Source: Alicycliphilus sp. UBA6560
Lineage (GTDB): Bacteria; Pseudomonadota; Gammaproteobacteria; Burkholderiales; Burkholderiaceae_C
Length of the DNA: 64,000 bases
Direction: 5' to 3'
NCBI GenBank assembly: GCA_002434305.1
Contig: DJJU01000009.1
Location: 8,307-72,306 of the forward strand
The position numbers and the translations under genes are program-made. Shown piece by piece: positions 18,373 through 25,551 of the stretch. The notes under the pieces are model-generated. The model did not search any database, was not told the DNA's origin, and saw only the letters and a program-made list of their open reading frames with translations. The number at the start of each line of letters is the position of its first letter. Positions within the stretch are counted from its first letter, which is position 1.

Positions 18373-19094
18373 AGAAGCGCCTTCTTGCCGCTGCCGTCGC
18401 GGCCATGCTTTGCACCGCCACCGCCCATGCGCAATGGGTCGTGATCGACCCCACGAACCTCGTGCAGAACACGCTGACCGCGATCCGCACGCTGGAACAG
18501 ATCAACAACCAGATCCAGCAACTCCAGAACGAAGCGCAGATGCTGATGAACCAAGCGCGCAACCTCGCCAGCCTGCCATCCAGCGTGGTCGGCCAGTTGC
18601 GCGCCAATCTGGCGACCACGCAGCGGCTGATCGCCCAAGCCAGAGGACTGGCCTACGACGTGACGAATCTGGATCGGGAGTTCCAGCGCCTGTATCCCGA
18701 GCAATACGCCGCCACCGTCAGCGGCAACCAGATGTACCGCGACGCGCAGGAGCGCTGGAAGAACACGCTCAACGGCCTGCAAACCACCATGCAGATGCAG
18801 GCCCAGGCGTCGCAGAACCTGAATGATGACGAAGGCGTGCTGGCTGACCTCGTGGGCAAGAGCCAGTCGGCAGTTGGGGCCTTACAGGCAATGCAGGCCA
18901 TGAACCAGTTGCTGGCCCTGCAAGCCAAGCAGTCCATCCAGACGCAGCGCCTGAGCATCACCCAGGATCGCGCCGCTTCGTTGGAGCTGGCGCGGCAGGC
19001 CGCCGCCGTGGAGCGGGGCCGCGAGGTGAACCGGCGCTTCCTGGGTGAAGGCACGCCGTACACGCCGCAGTCCGTCGATTTCTACGGCCATTGA
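18369..19094 (+). CDS. trbJ: TrbJ conjugal transfer protein (VirB5-like)
   Basis: The 241-residue product has a signal peptide (cleavage after AHA, residue ~22) and long helical segments rich in Gln and Asn (INNQIQQLQNEAQMLMNQARNL). It belongs to the TrbJ/VirB5 periplasmic or minor pilus proteins involved in mating contact and, in RP4, linked to entry exclusion together with TrbK. The start overlaps trbE. Its C-terminal NRRFLGEGTPYTPQ is nearly repeated in the lipoprotein encoded at 11,304-11,576. Confidence 0.9.
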   Translation: MKKRLLAAAVAAMLCTATAHAQWVVIDPTNLVQNTLTAIRTLEQINNQIQQLQNEAQMLMNQARNLASLPSSVVGQLRANLATTQRLIAQARGLAYDVTNLDREFQRLYPEQYAATVSGNQMYRDAQERWKNTLNGLQTTMQMQAQASQNLNDDEGVLADLVGKSQSAVGALQAMQAMNQLLALQAKQSIQTQRLSITQDRAASLELARQAAAVERGREVNRRFLGEGTPYTPQSVDFYGH

Positions 19095-19105
19095 CGAGTG
19101 CTGCC

Positions 19106-19429
19106 ATGACACGCGCGCCTGCTCTCTGCGGTTTTGTGCTCCTGCTGGCCGGCTGCGGCCAGCAGGAGGTGCCTTCGGTTGATGCGCTCGCGGCCCATCC
19201 GGCGCGGCTGCGCTTGCTCAAGGAGCAATGCCGCGCGGGTCAGCTCGGCGGCGCGTTATGCGCGCAGGTGGTCAAGGCCGACCTACGCCGCTTTTTCTCC
19301 GGCAAGGCCGGGCCTGATGAGTACCGGACGCTGGCCGAATTGCCGCCGATTCCGGCCAGCTTCGATGAACCCACCGAAGACGGCGGGGCGGTGGCAGCGG
19401 CCTTGCCGTGGCAGGAGGACTCGCCATGA
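19106..19429 (+). CDS. trbK: TrbK-like entry-exclusion lipoprotein
   Basis: The 107-residue protein has a lipoprotein signal (VLLLAGC, Cys17) and a mature part PSVDALAAHPARLRLLKEQCRAGQLGGALCAQVVKADLRRFFSG, the EexN/TrbK pattern. It sits between trbJ and trbL, the place of trbK in RP4-like systems, where the lipoprotein excludes incoming copies of the element. I chose the ATG at 19,106 because the signal peptide begins there; an upstream Met at 19,091 adds only five residues. It overlaps trbL by 4 bp and resembles the lipoprotein at 11,304. Confidence 0.82.
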   Translation: MTRAPALCGFVLLLAGCGQQEVPSVDALAAHPARLRLLKEQCRAGQLGGALCAQVVKADLRRFFSGKAGPDEYRTLAELPPIPASFDEPTEDGGAVAAALPWQEDSP

Positions 19430-20760
19430 ATGACATTTCGATCATTGATCGCTTCCTTGATGTGTTCTCGCGCTACATCGACTCGGGCTTCGGGCTGCTG
19501 CACGGGGAGGTGGCGTTCCTTACGGCCACGCTGATCGTCATCGACATGACGCTCGCCGGGCTGTTCTGGGCCATGAGTCATGCCAGCGGCCAGGGCGAGG
19601 ACGTGATCGCCAAGCTGATCCGCAAGGTGCTTTATGTCGGTGCCTTCGCCTACATCATCGGCAACTTCAACACCTTGGCGAGCATCGTGTTCCGCTCGTT
19701 CGCCGGGCTGGGCCTGACGGCCAGCGGCTCGACCCTGAGCATGGGTAACTTCTTGCAGCCGGGACGGCTCGCCAAAGTGGGCATCGACGCCGGGGCGCCC
19801 ATTCTTGAGCAGATCAAGGAGATGGCGGGCTTCCCCGAGGTGTTCATTCACATCATGCCCATCGTCGTGCTGTTCTTCGCATGGATGGTGGTCATCGTCA
19901 GCTTCTTCGTGCTGGCGGTGCAGCTCTTCGTGACGCTGATCGAGTTCAAGCTGACCACGCTGGCGGGCTTCGTGCTGGTGCCGTTCGCCCTCTGGAACAA
20001 GACGGCGTTCCTGGCCGAGAAGGTGTTGGGCAACGTGGTGTCCTCGGGCATCAAGGTTCTGGTGCTGGCCGTCATCGTTGGCATCGGCTCGGGGCTGTTC
20101 TCCGAGTTCAACATACCGGCCGGTTCGGAGCCTTCGATCGACCGGGCGTTGGTCATCATGCTGGCCTCGCTCGCCATGCTGGCCCTGGGCATCTTCGGGC
20201 CGGGCATTGCGACTGGGCTGGTGTCCGGTGGCCCGCAGCTCGGCGCGGGCGCGATGGCTGGTGCTGCTATCGGCGCAGCCGGAACCGCCGTGGCAGTCGG
20301 TGCCGCGGCTACGGGCGTCGGCAGTGCTGTGGCGGCTGGGGCACGCATGGCACCCGCCGTCGCCCGCTCGATGGCATCGACGGCCAGCAGCGCCAGGTCG
20401 GCGTACCAGGCGGGCTCCGCCTCGGCCGGTGGTGGCCTCAAGGGCGCCGCCGCTGGTGTGGGCAATGTGGCCAAGACCGGTGCGCAGGCGGCCGGGCAGA
20501 AGGTGGCCGACGGGGCGCGCTCGATGAAAGAGCGCATGGCGGCGGCTTTTCGGCCTGACGACACGCCGGCATCCGGCGCCGCACCCGCCGGGCCTGACGC
20601 TGCCGGCTCATCTCCGTCCGCCGAGCAACCCGCCTGGGCCGAGCGCCTGCATCGCAAGCAGCAGCTTACCCATGCCGCAACCACCGCCGCCCACACGCTG
20701 CGCGGCGGCGATGGTGGCAGCTCCAGCCAGGGGCCGAGCCTGCGCGATTCCGATTCCTGA
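19426..20760 (+). CDS. trbL: TrbL polytopic mating-channel protein (VirB6 family)
   Basis: The 444-residue protein has several membrane helices between residues 20 and 265 (for example HIMPIVVLFFAWMVVIVSFFVLAVQLFVT) and a long Ala/Gly-rich cytoplasmic tail from about residue 270. This is the usual TrbL/VirB6 layout of the inner-membrane channel. A GGAGGA site lies 6 bp before the ATG at 19,426. The tail is low in complexity and likely variable. The next gene, trbF, starts 18 bp later after AAGGAG. Confidence 0.9.
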   Translation: MNDISIIDRFLDVFSRYIDSGFGLLHGEVAFLTATLIVIDMTLAGLFWAMSHASGQGEDVIAKLIRKVLYVGAFAYIIGNFNTLASIVFRSFAGLGLTASGSTLSMGNFLQPGRLAKVGIDAGAPILEQIKEMAGFPEVFIHIMPIVVLFFAWMVVIVSFFVLAVQLFVTLIEFKLTTLAGFVLVPFALWNKTAFLAEKVLGNVVSSGIKVLVLAVIVGIGSGLFSEFNIPAGSEPSIDRALVIMLASLAMLALGIFGPGIATGLVSGGPQLGAGAMAGAAIGAAGTAVAVGAAATGVGSAVAAGARMAPAVARSMASTASSARSAYQAGSASAGGGLKGAAAGVGNVAKTGAQAAGQKVADGARSMKERMAAAFRPDDTPASGAAPAGPDAAGSSPSAEQPAWAERLHRKQQLTHAATTAAHTLRGGDGGSSSQGPSLRDSDS

Positions 20761-20778
20761 TCCTCAAGGAGAACCCCC

Positions 20779-21483
20779 ATGCGATTCAAACGACCGCAGG
20801 TGCGCTACGCGGACACGCCGCAGCCTGCCACCCCGTACCAATCCGCCGCACAGGTCTGGGACGAGCGCATCGGCTCGGCCCGCGTGCAGGCGAAGAACTG
20901 GCGTTTCATGGCCTTCGGCTGCCTCACCTTGGCCGTGCTGATGGCGGGCGGCCTGGTCTGGCGCTCGGCGCAGTCCATCGTGACGCCCTACGTGATCGAG
21001 GTGGACAACGCAGGCCAGGTGCGCGCCGTCGGCGAGGCCGCCACGCCGTACCGGCCTAGCGATGCGCAGATTGCCTACCACCTCGGCCGCTTCATCGGCC
21101 TGGTGCGCTCGCTGTCTATCGACCCCATCGTGGTGCGGCAGAACTGGCTCGATGCCTATGACTACACCACCGACAAGGGCGCCGTGGTGCTCAACGAGTA
21201 CGCCCGCGTGAACGATCCGTTCGCGCGCATCGGCAAGGAGTCGGTAACGGTGCAGATCACCAGCGTGACCCGCGCCAGCGACACGTCTTTCAACGTGCGC
21301 TGGACGGAGACGCGCTTCGTGAACGGAGCGCTGGATCGCACCGAACGCTGGAACGCCGTGGTTTCCATCGTGCAGCAGACGCCGCGCACCGAGCAGCGTG
21401 TGCGCAAGAACCCCTTGGGCATCTACGTCAACGGGCTGTCGTGGAGCCGTGAACTGGAAGGAAACGAAGGAGCAAAGCCATGA
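20779..21483 (+). CDS. trbF: TrbF conjugal transfer protein (VirB8 family)
   Basis: The 234-residue inner-membrane protein has a cytoplasmic start, one membrane helix (FMAFGCLTLAVLMAGGLVW, residues ~44-62) and a periplasmic VirB8 domain with RPSDAQIAYHLGRFIGLVRSL and VNGLSWSRELEG. VirB8-like proteins form an assembly scaffold for the channel. The stop overlaps trbG by 4 bp. Confidence 0.92.
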   Translation: MRFKRPQVRYADTPQPATPYQSAAQVWDERIGSARVQAKNWRFMAFGCLTLAVLMAGGLVWRSAQSIVTPYVIEVDNAGQVRAVGEAATPYRPSDAQIAYHLGRFIGLVRSLSIDPIVVRQNWLDAYDYTTDKGAVVLNEYARVNDPFARIGKESVTVQITSVTRASDTSFNVRWTETRFVNGALDRTERWNAVVSIVQQTPRTEQRVRKNPLGIYVNGLSWSRELEGNEGAKP

Positions 21484-22460
21484 ATGATCTTTTCCGTAAA
21501 TTCGCCTTGCCGATCATGTTGCTTGCCCTCGCGGGCTGCGCCACGCAGGGCAAGCCGCCGCCGTCCATTTCGCTCGACGAGCCGGTGCAGGCCCAGCCGC
21601 TACCGGAGCCGCCTGCGCCGGTGGAGGTGGTGGCCATGCCGCAAGTGCTGCCGATGCCGGCTCAGATGAAGCCTGTGCCGGATGCCAAGCCCGCCGCAGA
21701 ATCCGCCGATGAAACCGTGCGGGTGTCCCGCGCCAACGCCGAGGCGCGTATCGCGCCCACGCGCGAGGGCTACGTCAACGCGATTCAGGTGTGGCCCTTC
21801 ACTGATGGCGCGCTGTATCAGGTCTATGCGGCCGTGGGCCGCGTGACCGTGATCGTGCTTCAGCCAGGCGAGGAACTGGTGACGGTGGCTGCTGGCGACA
21901 CGGTGCGCTGGATCGTGGGCGACACATCGAGCGGCAGCGGCGATGCGCTGCGCGTCAATGTGATGGTCAAGCCGATCCGCTCGGGCCTCAAGACCAATCT
22001 GGTCATCACGACCAGCCGGCGCACGTACCTGATTGAGCTGACTTCGACCGAGAAGACGTGGATGGCGTCGGTGTCCTGGGAGTATCCGAAGGACAAGATG
22101 CTGGCCTTGCAGCGCCAGGCGCAGGCGGCCAGCGCCGCCGCGCCGGTCGATAGCGGGCTATTGCTGGAGAAGATCCGTTTCCGCTACGCGGTCAGTGGCA
22201 GCAACCCGCCGTGGAAACCGCTGCGCGCCTTCGATGATGGCGAGAAGGTCTATATCCAGTTCCCGCCGGGCATCGCCCAGGGCGAGTTGCCACCGCTGTT
22301 CGTCATCGGCGCGCAAGGTGACGGGCAACTGATGAACTACCGTTTCCGCTCGCCGTACTACATCGTGGATCGCCTGTTCGGCGCGGCCGAACTGCGCCTG
22401 GGCGGGGACAAGGGCGACGTGGTGCGGATTGAGCGCACGGACGGCACAAGGAAGAATTGA
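21480..22460 (+). CDS. trbG: TrbG outer-membrane core protein (VirB9 family)
   Basis: This 326-residue protein contributes to the periplasmic and outer-membrane ring of the mating channel with TrbI. It has a lipoprotein-like signal (LLALAGC, Cys20), a Pro-rich linker (residues 25-70) and a VirB9/CagX domain with EGYVNAIQVWPFTDGALYQVY and the C-terminal VSGSNPPWKPLRAFDDGEKVYI segment. It overlaps trbF by 4 bp and precedes trbI by one base. Confidence 0.93.
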   Translation: MNDLFRKFALPIMLLALAGCATQGKPPPSISLDEPVQAQPLPEPPAPVEVVAMPQVLPMPAQMKPVPDAKPAAESADETVRVSRANAEARIAPTREGYVNAIQVWPFTDGALYQVYAAVGRVTVIVLQPGEELVTVAAGDTVRWIVGDTSSGSGDALRVNVMVKPIRSGLKTNLVITTSRRTYLIELTSTEKTWMASVSWEYPKDKMLALQRQAQAASAAAPVDSGLLLEKIRFRYAVSGSNPPWKPLRAFDDGEKVYIQFPPGIAQGELPPLFVIGAQGDGQLMNYRFRSPYYIVDRLFGAAELRLGGDKGDVVRIERTDGTRKN

Positions 22461-22461
22461 C

Positions 22462-23724
22462 ATGAGCCAGGACGATTCCCCTGACCTTGCACCGCAGGCG
22501 GGCAAGGTCGTGCCCGAGGCGGTGGCGCTGCGCGCCCAGCCGCGCCCGGTCACACGCCTGAACCGGCGCACGCTAGTCATGCTCACCGGCGGCCTGTCGG
22601 TCGCCGTGCTCGGGGCTACGATCTGGTCATTGCAGCCGCACCGGCGCGCGGGTGAGCAGACCGAGCTGTACAACGTCGATCGCGTGTCGAAGTCCGAAGG
22701 GCTGGATGGCTTGCCTTCGGATTACTCCAAGCTGCCGAAGGTGCCGGAACTGGGGCCGCCGCTGCCGGGCGACCTTGGCCCGGCCATCGTGAAGTCGCAG
22801 CAGCCCGTGGCGCCCACCTACGCGCCGCCGGGCCACGACCCGGAGGATGCACGGCGCAAGGAAGCTGAAGCGGCAGCAGCTTCCTCGGTGTTCTTCCGCT
22901 CGGGCACGCCTGGCAAGACCGCCGCGCCAGCGACTGCGCAAGTCGGTGCGGCTGGCCAAGCATCGGCCTTGGCGGGCTTCGACCCGCTGGCCGCCGGGCC
23001 AGCCTCGACGGCGGCTCAGCCTGCCGACCCGACCGCTGTGCAAAACCGGCAAGACCAAAAAGAGGCGTTCCTGAAGGGCGGCTCTACGGAGACCCGCAAT
23101 TCCGGGAATCTGAAAATGCCGTCCTCGCCGTATCAGGTGATGGCCGGGACGGTGATCGCCGGCGCGCTGGTGACGGGCATCAAGTCGGACTTGCCGGGCG
23201 ACGTGATCGCCACGGTGACGGAGCCGGTCTATGACACGGCCACGGGCAAGTTCCTGCTGATTCCGCAGGGCTCGCGCATCCTGGGCAAGTACAACAGCCA
23301 GGTGAGCTATGGGCAAAGCCGGGTTCAGGTGGTTTGGAACCGCATCATCCTGCCCGACACGTCCTCGCTGACGCTAGACAACCTCGTGGGCACCGATCCG
23401 GCCGGCTATTCCGGCCTGGAAGACGGGGTGGACTACCACTGGAGCCGCATCGTCGCCGGTGCCGCGCTGACGACGCTGCTGGGCGTGGGCGCCGAGCTGG
23501 CCGCGCCGGAGAACCGGCAGGACGGTAATCGCATCATCATCGCCGGCCGCGACAGCGCGCAGGACAGCATCAATCAGGTCGGCCAGGAGATGACCCGGCG
23601 CAACATGAACATCCAGCCGACGCTGACTGAACGGCCCGGCCTGCCGGTGCGGATCATCGTCAACCGCGACTTGGTGTTGCGGCCGTACCAGCCGATGTTC
23701 TTCCAGCGGGGAGCGATGCAATGA
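22462..23724 (+). CDS. trbI: TrbI channel core protein (VirB10 family)
   Basis: This 420-residue protein spans from the inner membrane to the outer core of the mating channel. It has a membrane helix near residues 40-55 (LVMLTGGLSVAVLGATIW), a Pro-rich periplasmic stretch and the VirB10 domain with VMAGTVIAGALVTGIKSDLPG and LLIPQGSRILGKYNSQVSYGQSR. I chose the ATG at 22,462, just after the trbG stop with GGAAG upstream. It overlaps the DUF2274 gene by 4 bp. Confidence 0.94.
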   Translation: MSQDDSPDLAPQAGKVVPEAVALRAQPRPVTRLNRRTLVMLTGGLSVAVLGATIWSLQPHRRAGEQTELYNVDRVSKSEGLDGLPSDYSKLPKVPELGPPLPGDLGPAIVKSQQPVAPTYAPPGHDPEDARRKEAEAAAASSVFFRSGTPGKTAAPATAQVGAAGQASALAGFDPLAAGPASTAAQPADPTAVQNRQDQKEAFLKGGSTETRNSGNLKMPSSPYQVMAGTVIAGALVTGIKSDLPGDVIATVTEPVYDTATGKFLLIPQGSRILGKYNSQVSYGQSRVQVVWNRIILPDTSSLTLDNLVGTDPAGYSGLEDGVDYHWSRIVAGAALTTLLGVGAELAAPENRQDGNRIIIAGRDSAQDSINQVGQEMTRRNMNIQPTLTERPGLPVRIIVNRDLVLRPYQPMFFQRGAMQ

Positions 23725-23963
23725 GCACGACCAAGAAGCTGCGGCTCGGGCCGCTGCCCAAGACCGAGAGCGTCAAGCTGACCTTTGCGTGCCCGGTTAG
23801 CCTGAAAGCTGACCTCGATCGCTACGCCGCGCTGCACGCGCAGGCGTATGGCGAGACGGTCGATGTTATGACGCTGATCCCGCACATGCTGGAAGCCTTC
23901 ATGGCGGGGGATAGGGCGTTCAGGCGCAGGCAGGCCAAGAACGAAAAAGCCGCCCCTGCGTGA
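23721..23963 (+). CDS. DUF2274 small protein ending the trb operon
   Basis: This 80-residue protein (LRLGPLPKTESVKLTFACPVSLKADLDRYAALHAQ...) matches the DUF2274 proteins that follow trbI in Tn4371-like elements. The SVKLTF-x6-KADLDRYA pattern resembles a ribbon-helix-helix fold, so it may bind DNA. The start overlaps trbI and the stop lies in the loop of the operon terminator. Its job in conjugation is unknown. Confidence 0.85.
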   Translation: MSTTKKLRLGPLPKTESVKLTFACPVSLKADLDRYAALHAQAYGETVDVMTLIPHMLEAFMAGDRAFRRRQAKNEKAAPA

Positions 23964-23980
23964 ACAGGGGCGGCTTTCGA
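23946..23980 (+). terminator. Rho-independent terminator of the tra/trb operon
   Basis: A 13-bp perfect stem, AAAGCCGCCCCTG with CAGGGGCGGCTTT, is separated by a 6-base loop that contains part of the DUF2274 stop codon. The left arm overlaps the last codons. It ends the long transfer transcript just before the oppositely oriented tRNA gene, and the A-rich left flank gives a T-rich tail on the other strand too, so it may work for both. Confidence 0.8.
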
Positions 23981-23982
23981 AT

Positions 23983-24305
23983 TGGTGCCCGAGGCCGGAA
24001 TCGAACCGGCACGCCTTGCGGCGGGGGATTTTCATCCCACTTCGGCTTTCGCCGCCGCCGTCTCCGAAGAAACGACGTTCGTGGGCTGGAGCACGCCTTC
24101 ACCATAGCCTTTCGGCTTTAGGTGCCCGCCGTCTGCTCTCTACACCTTCCGAGGAACCTTTCGGCTCCAGGGCTTGGCTCGGTATTAGCTCGGACTGATC
24201 GTCCAGGGCCTTCGCCGAGTTTGACGGGCTTCACCTCGGGGGTTTCCCTCCGAGGGCTCAAATTTGGTCTGAGTCCCCTGCGTCTACCAATTTCACCACT
24301 CGGGC
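23983..24305 (-). tRNA. tRNA-Leu(CAA) gene interrupted by a group I intron
   Basis: Joining 24,305-24,271 (35 nt) to 24,032-23,983 (50 nt) gives an 85-nt class II tRNA ending in encoded CCA. The acceptor stem GCCCGAG/CTCGGGC is perfect, the D arm has TGGTAGACGC, the anticodon stem GGGGA/TCCCC encloses the loop CTCAAAA (anticodon CAA), the variable arm is GCC-GCAA-GGC and the T arm GCCGG-TTCGATT-CCGGC. The split is between anticodon positions 34 and 35. It lies directly beyond the trb terminator at the ICE edge. Its acceptor stem differs from the truncated native-looking tRNA at 24,497-24,531, so it probably arrived with a mobile element. Confidence 0.88.
24033..24270 (-). ncRNA. Group I intron (tRNA type, IC3-like) within tRNA-Leu(CAA)
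   Basis: The 238-nt insert ends in the required terminal G (complement of 24,033). On the minus strand it has the core features of bacterial tRNA group I introns: GTCAAACTCGGCGAA, CCGAGCCAAGCC, GGTGTAGAGA, AGACGG, CACCTAA, a small GCC-GAAA-GGC hairpin, and CTATGGTGAAGGC. These closely follow the Azoarcus tRNA-Ile intron as I recall it. The P7 strands, GAGCA (24,134-24,138) and TGCTC (24,089-24,093), pair perfectly although their bases differ from the Azoarcus pair, which is compensatory change. An internal guide GAGCCCTC can pair with exon GGGGACTC. No homing endonuclease is encoded. Confidence 0.88.
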
Positions 24306-24491
24306 ATGACGCGCGATGCTACTTCAACTATCTACTCCTCACTGGGAGCCAGCTTGCATCGTCCTGGCTCCTAGCTGACTCCTGGCTCGAAATGCAGGCA
24401 TCTCGATCAAGAGGCGATTTATCACTCAATCCCTTGTCCCATGCGGCTTGGCAGGCAGTGGCCTCAAGCAAGAACTACGTAGAAGTCCCTA
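24306..24491. other. Spacer between the intron-bearing tRNA and the truncated tRNA
   Basis: This 186-bp stretch holds no gene. It contains an inverted pair GGAGCCAG (24,345-24,352) / CTGGCTCC (24,364-24,371) and a further direct copy of TCCTGGCTC at 24,380-24,388. Clustered short repeats near an element end can be arm-type integrase or excisionase sites, but that is a guess here. Any transcript of the tRNA-Leu from the cysM side must cross it. Confidence 0.4.
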
Positions 24492-24531
24492 TTTTTGAGT
24501 CCCCTGCGTCTACCAATTCCACCACCCGGGC
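24492..24531 (-). pseudogene. Truncated tRNA-Leu(CAA), 5' half only
   Basis: Read leftward from 24,531, the sequence gives GCCCGGGTGGTGGAATTGG, the D arm, GGGGA and the loop CTCAAAA, then diverges. The 35 bases 24,497-24,531 match the 5' exon of the complete tRNA (24,271-24,305) at 33 positions. The acceptor GCCCGGG has no 3' partner nearby; the partner expected, CCCGGGC, should sit at the other end of the element outside the window. The break in the anticodon loop is a typical place for site-specific integration. A CATAAT -10-like box (complement of 24,554-24,559) remains upstream. Confidence 0.8.
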
Positions 24532-24574
24532 AGGCGCAAAAACGAAGTCGCAAATTATGGCACAGTAGTACCGT

Positions 24575-25480
24575 ATGACGACCTACCAGACGATTGAAGA
24601 CGCCATCGGGCGCACGCCGCTCGTGGCTTTGCAGCGCATCGGCGCCGAGTCCAACGCGGCGCGCGGCAACGTGGTGCTGGGCAAGCTGGAGGGCAACAAT
24701 CCCGCCGGCTCGGTCAAGGACCGGGCGGCGCTGTCCATGATCCGTGGGGCGGAGGAGCGCGGCGCCATCCGTCCGGGCGACACGCTGATCGAGGCGACGT
24801 CGGGCAACACCGGCATCGCCCTGGCGATGGTGGCGGCCGTGAAGGGCTACCGCATGCTGCTGATCATGCCCGAGGACCTGTCGGTGGAGCGTGCGCAGAC
24901 CATGAAGGCCTATGGCGCCGAGCTGATCCTGACGCCCAAGAGCGGCGGCATGGAATACGCCCGCGACCTGGCCGAGCAGATGGTGGGCCAGGGCAAGGGC
25001 GTGGTGCTGGACCAGTTCGCCAACCCGGACAACCCGCGCATCCACTACGAGACCACCGGCCCCGAGATCTGGGAGCAGACCGGCGGGCGCGTCACCCACT
25101 TCGTCAGCGCCATGGGCACCACGGGCACCATCACCGGCGTGTCGCGCTACCTGCGCGAGAAGAACCCGGGCGTGCGCATCATCGGCGCGCAGCCGGCCGA
25201 GGGCGCGCGCATCCCCGGCATCCGCAAGTGGCCCGAGGAATACCAGCCCAAGATCTATGAGCCGCAGATGGTGGACGAGCTGGTGCTGGTCGGCCAGGAC
25301 GATGCCGAGGACATGGCCCGGCGCATGGCGCGCGAGGAAGGGTTGTTCGGCGGCATCTCCGCCGCCGGCGCCTGCTGGGTGGCGCAGCAGATCGCCGAGC
25401 GCGAGCAGAACGCGACCATCGTCTTCGTGGTGTGCGACCGGGGCGACCGCTACCTGTCCACCGGCGTGTTCCCGGCCTGA
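24575..25480 (+). CDS. cysM: Cysteine synthase B
   Basis: This PLP enzyme makes cysteine from O-acetylserine and sulfide or thiosulfate. The 301-residue sequence has the PLP lysine in NPAGSVKDR (Lys48), the SGNTGIA loop and the CysM-type C-terminus VCDRGDRYLSTGVFPA. It is the first chromosomal gene after the ICE and is transcribed away from it. Its substrate O-acetylserine would come from CysE (62,437-63,231). Length and motifs fit CysM rather than CysK. Confidence 0.95.
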   Translation: MTTYQTIEDAIGRTPLVALQRIGAESNAARGNVVLGKLEGNNPAGSVKDRAALSMIRGAEERGAIRPGDTLIEATSGNTGIALAMVAAVKGYRMLLIMPEDLSVERAQTMKAYGAELILTPKSGGMEYARDLAEQMVGQGKGVVLDQFANPDNPRIHYETTGPEIWEQTGGRVTHFVSAMGTTGTITGVSRYLREKNPGVRIIGAQPAEGARIPGIRKWPEEYQPKIYEPQMVDELVLVGQDDAEDMARRMAREEGLFGGISAAGACWVAQQIAEREQNATIVFVVCDRGDRYLSTGVFPA

Positions 25481-25486
25481 GTCCGG

Positions 25487-25545
25487 TTTTGGATGCCAAG
25501 AGTGCCTGAAACCCGCTCCAGGCAAGCGTGAGCAGCTACCAATAA
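25487..25545 (-). repeat. Chromosomal palindromic repeat, copy 1
   Basis: Located between cysM and the Nudix gene; contains CCAGGCAAGCGTGAGCAGCTA, the reverse orientation of the repeat family described under copy 2. Confidence 0.65.
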
Positions 25546-25551
25546 CAAAGC

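Larger units (their letters stand above)
1..24491. mobile_element. Right part of a Tn4371-type integrative conjugative element (ICE)
   Basis: The segment carries metal-resistance cargo, a LysR regulator, a TraG-type coupling protein and a contiguous trbBCDEJKLFGI set ending in a DUF2274 gene; this is the order known for the right half of Tn4371-family ICEs. Core chromosomal genes begin only after 24,575. The right end is uncertain: it may lie at the intron/exon junction of the tRNA-Leu (24,028-24,035, where an ATTTTCAT-like stretch resembles the short attachment core I recall for Tn4371) or at 24,492, where a second tRNA-Leu is truncated. None of the chromosomal palindromic repeats found at 25-64 kb occurs here, which supports a separate origin. 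Integrase, relaxase and replication genes are outside the window. Confidence 0.85.
24271..24531. repeat. 35-bp direct repeat (tRNA-Leu 5' exon) bounding the ICE end region
   Basis: The copies at 24,271-24,305 and 24,497-24,531 are in the same orientation, 226 bp apart, and differ at two positions. Both start with GAGTCCCCTGCGTCTACC on the plus strand. They represent the complete and the truncated tRNA-Leu(CAA). Confidence 0.85.

Noticed and set aside
24497..24531. Second tRNA-Leu(CAA) as a working gene
   Set aside because: Only the 5' half is present; the anticodon 3' stem, variable arm, T arm and acceptor 3' strand are missing.
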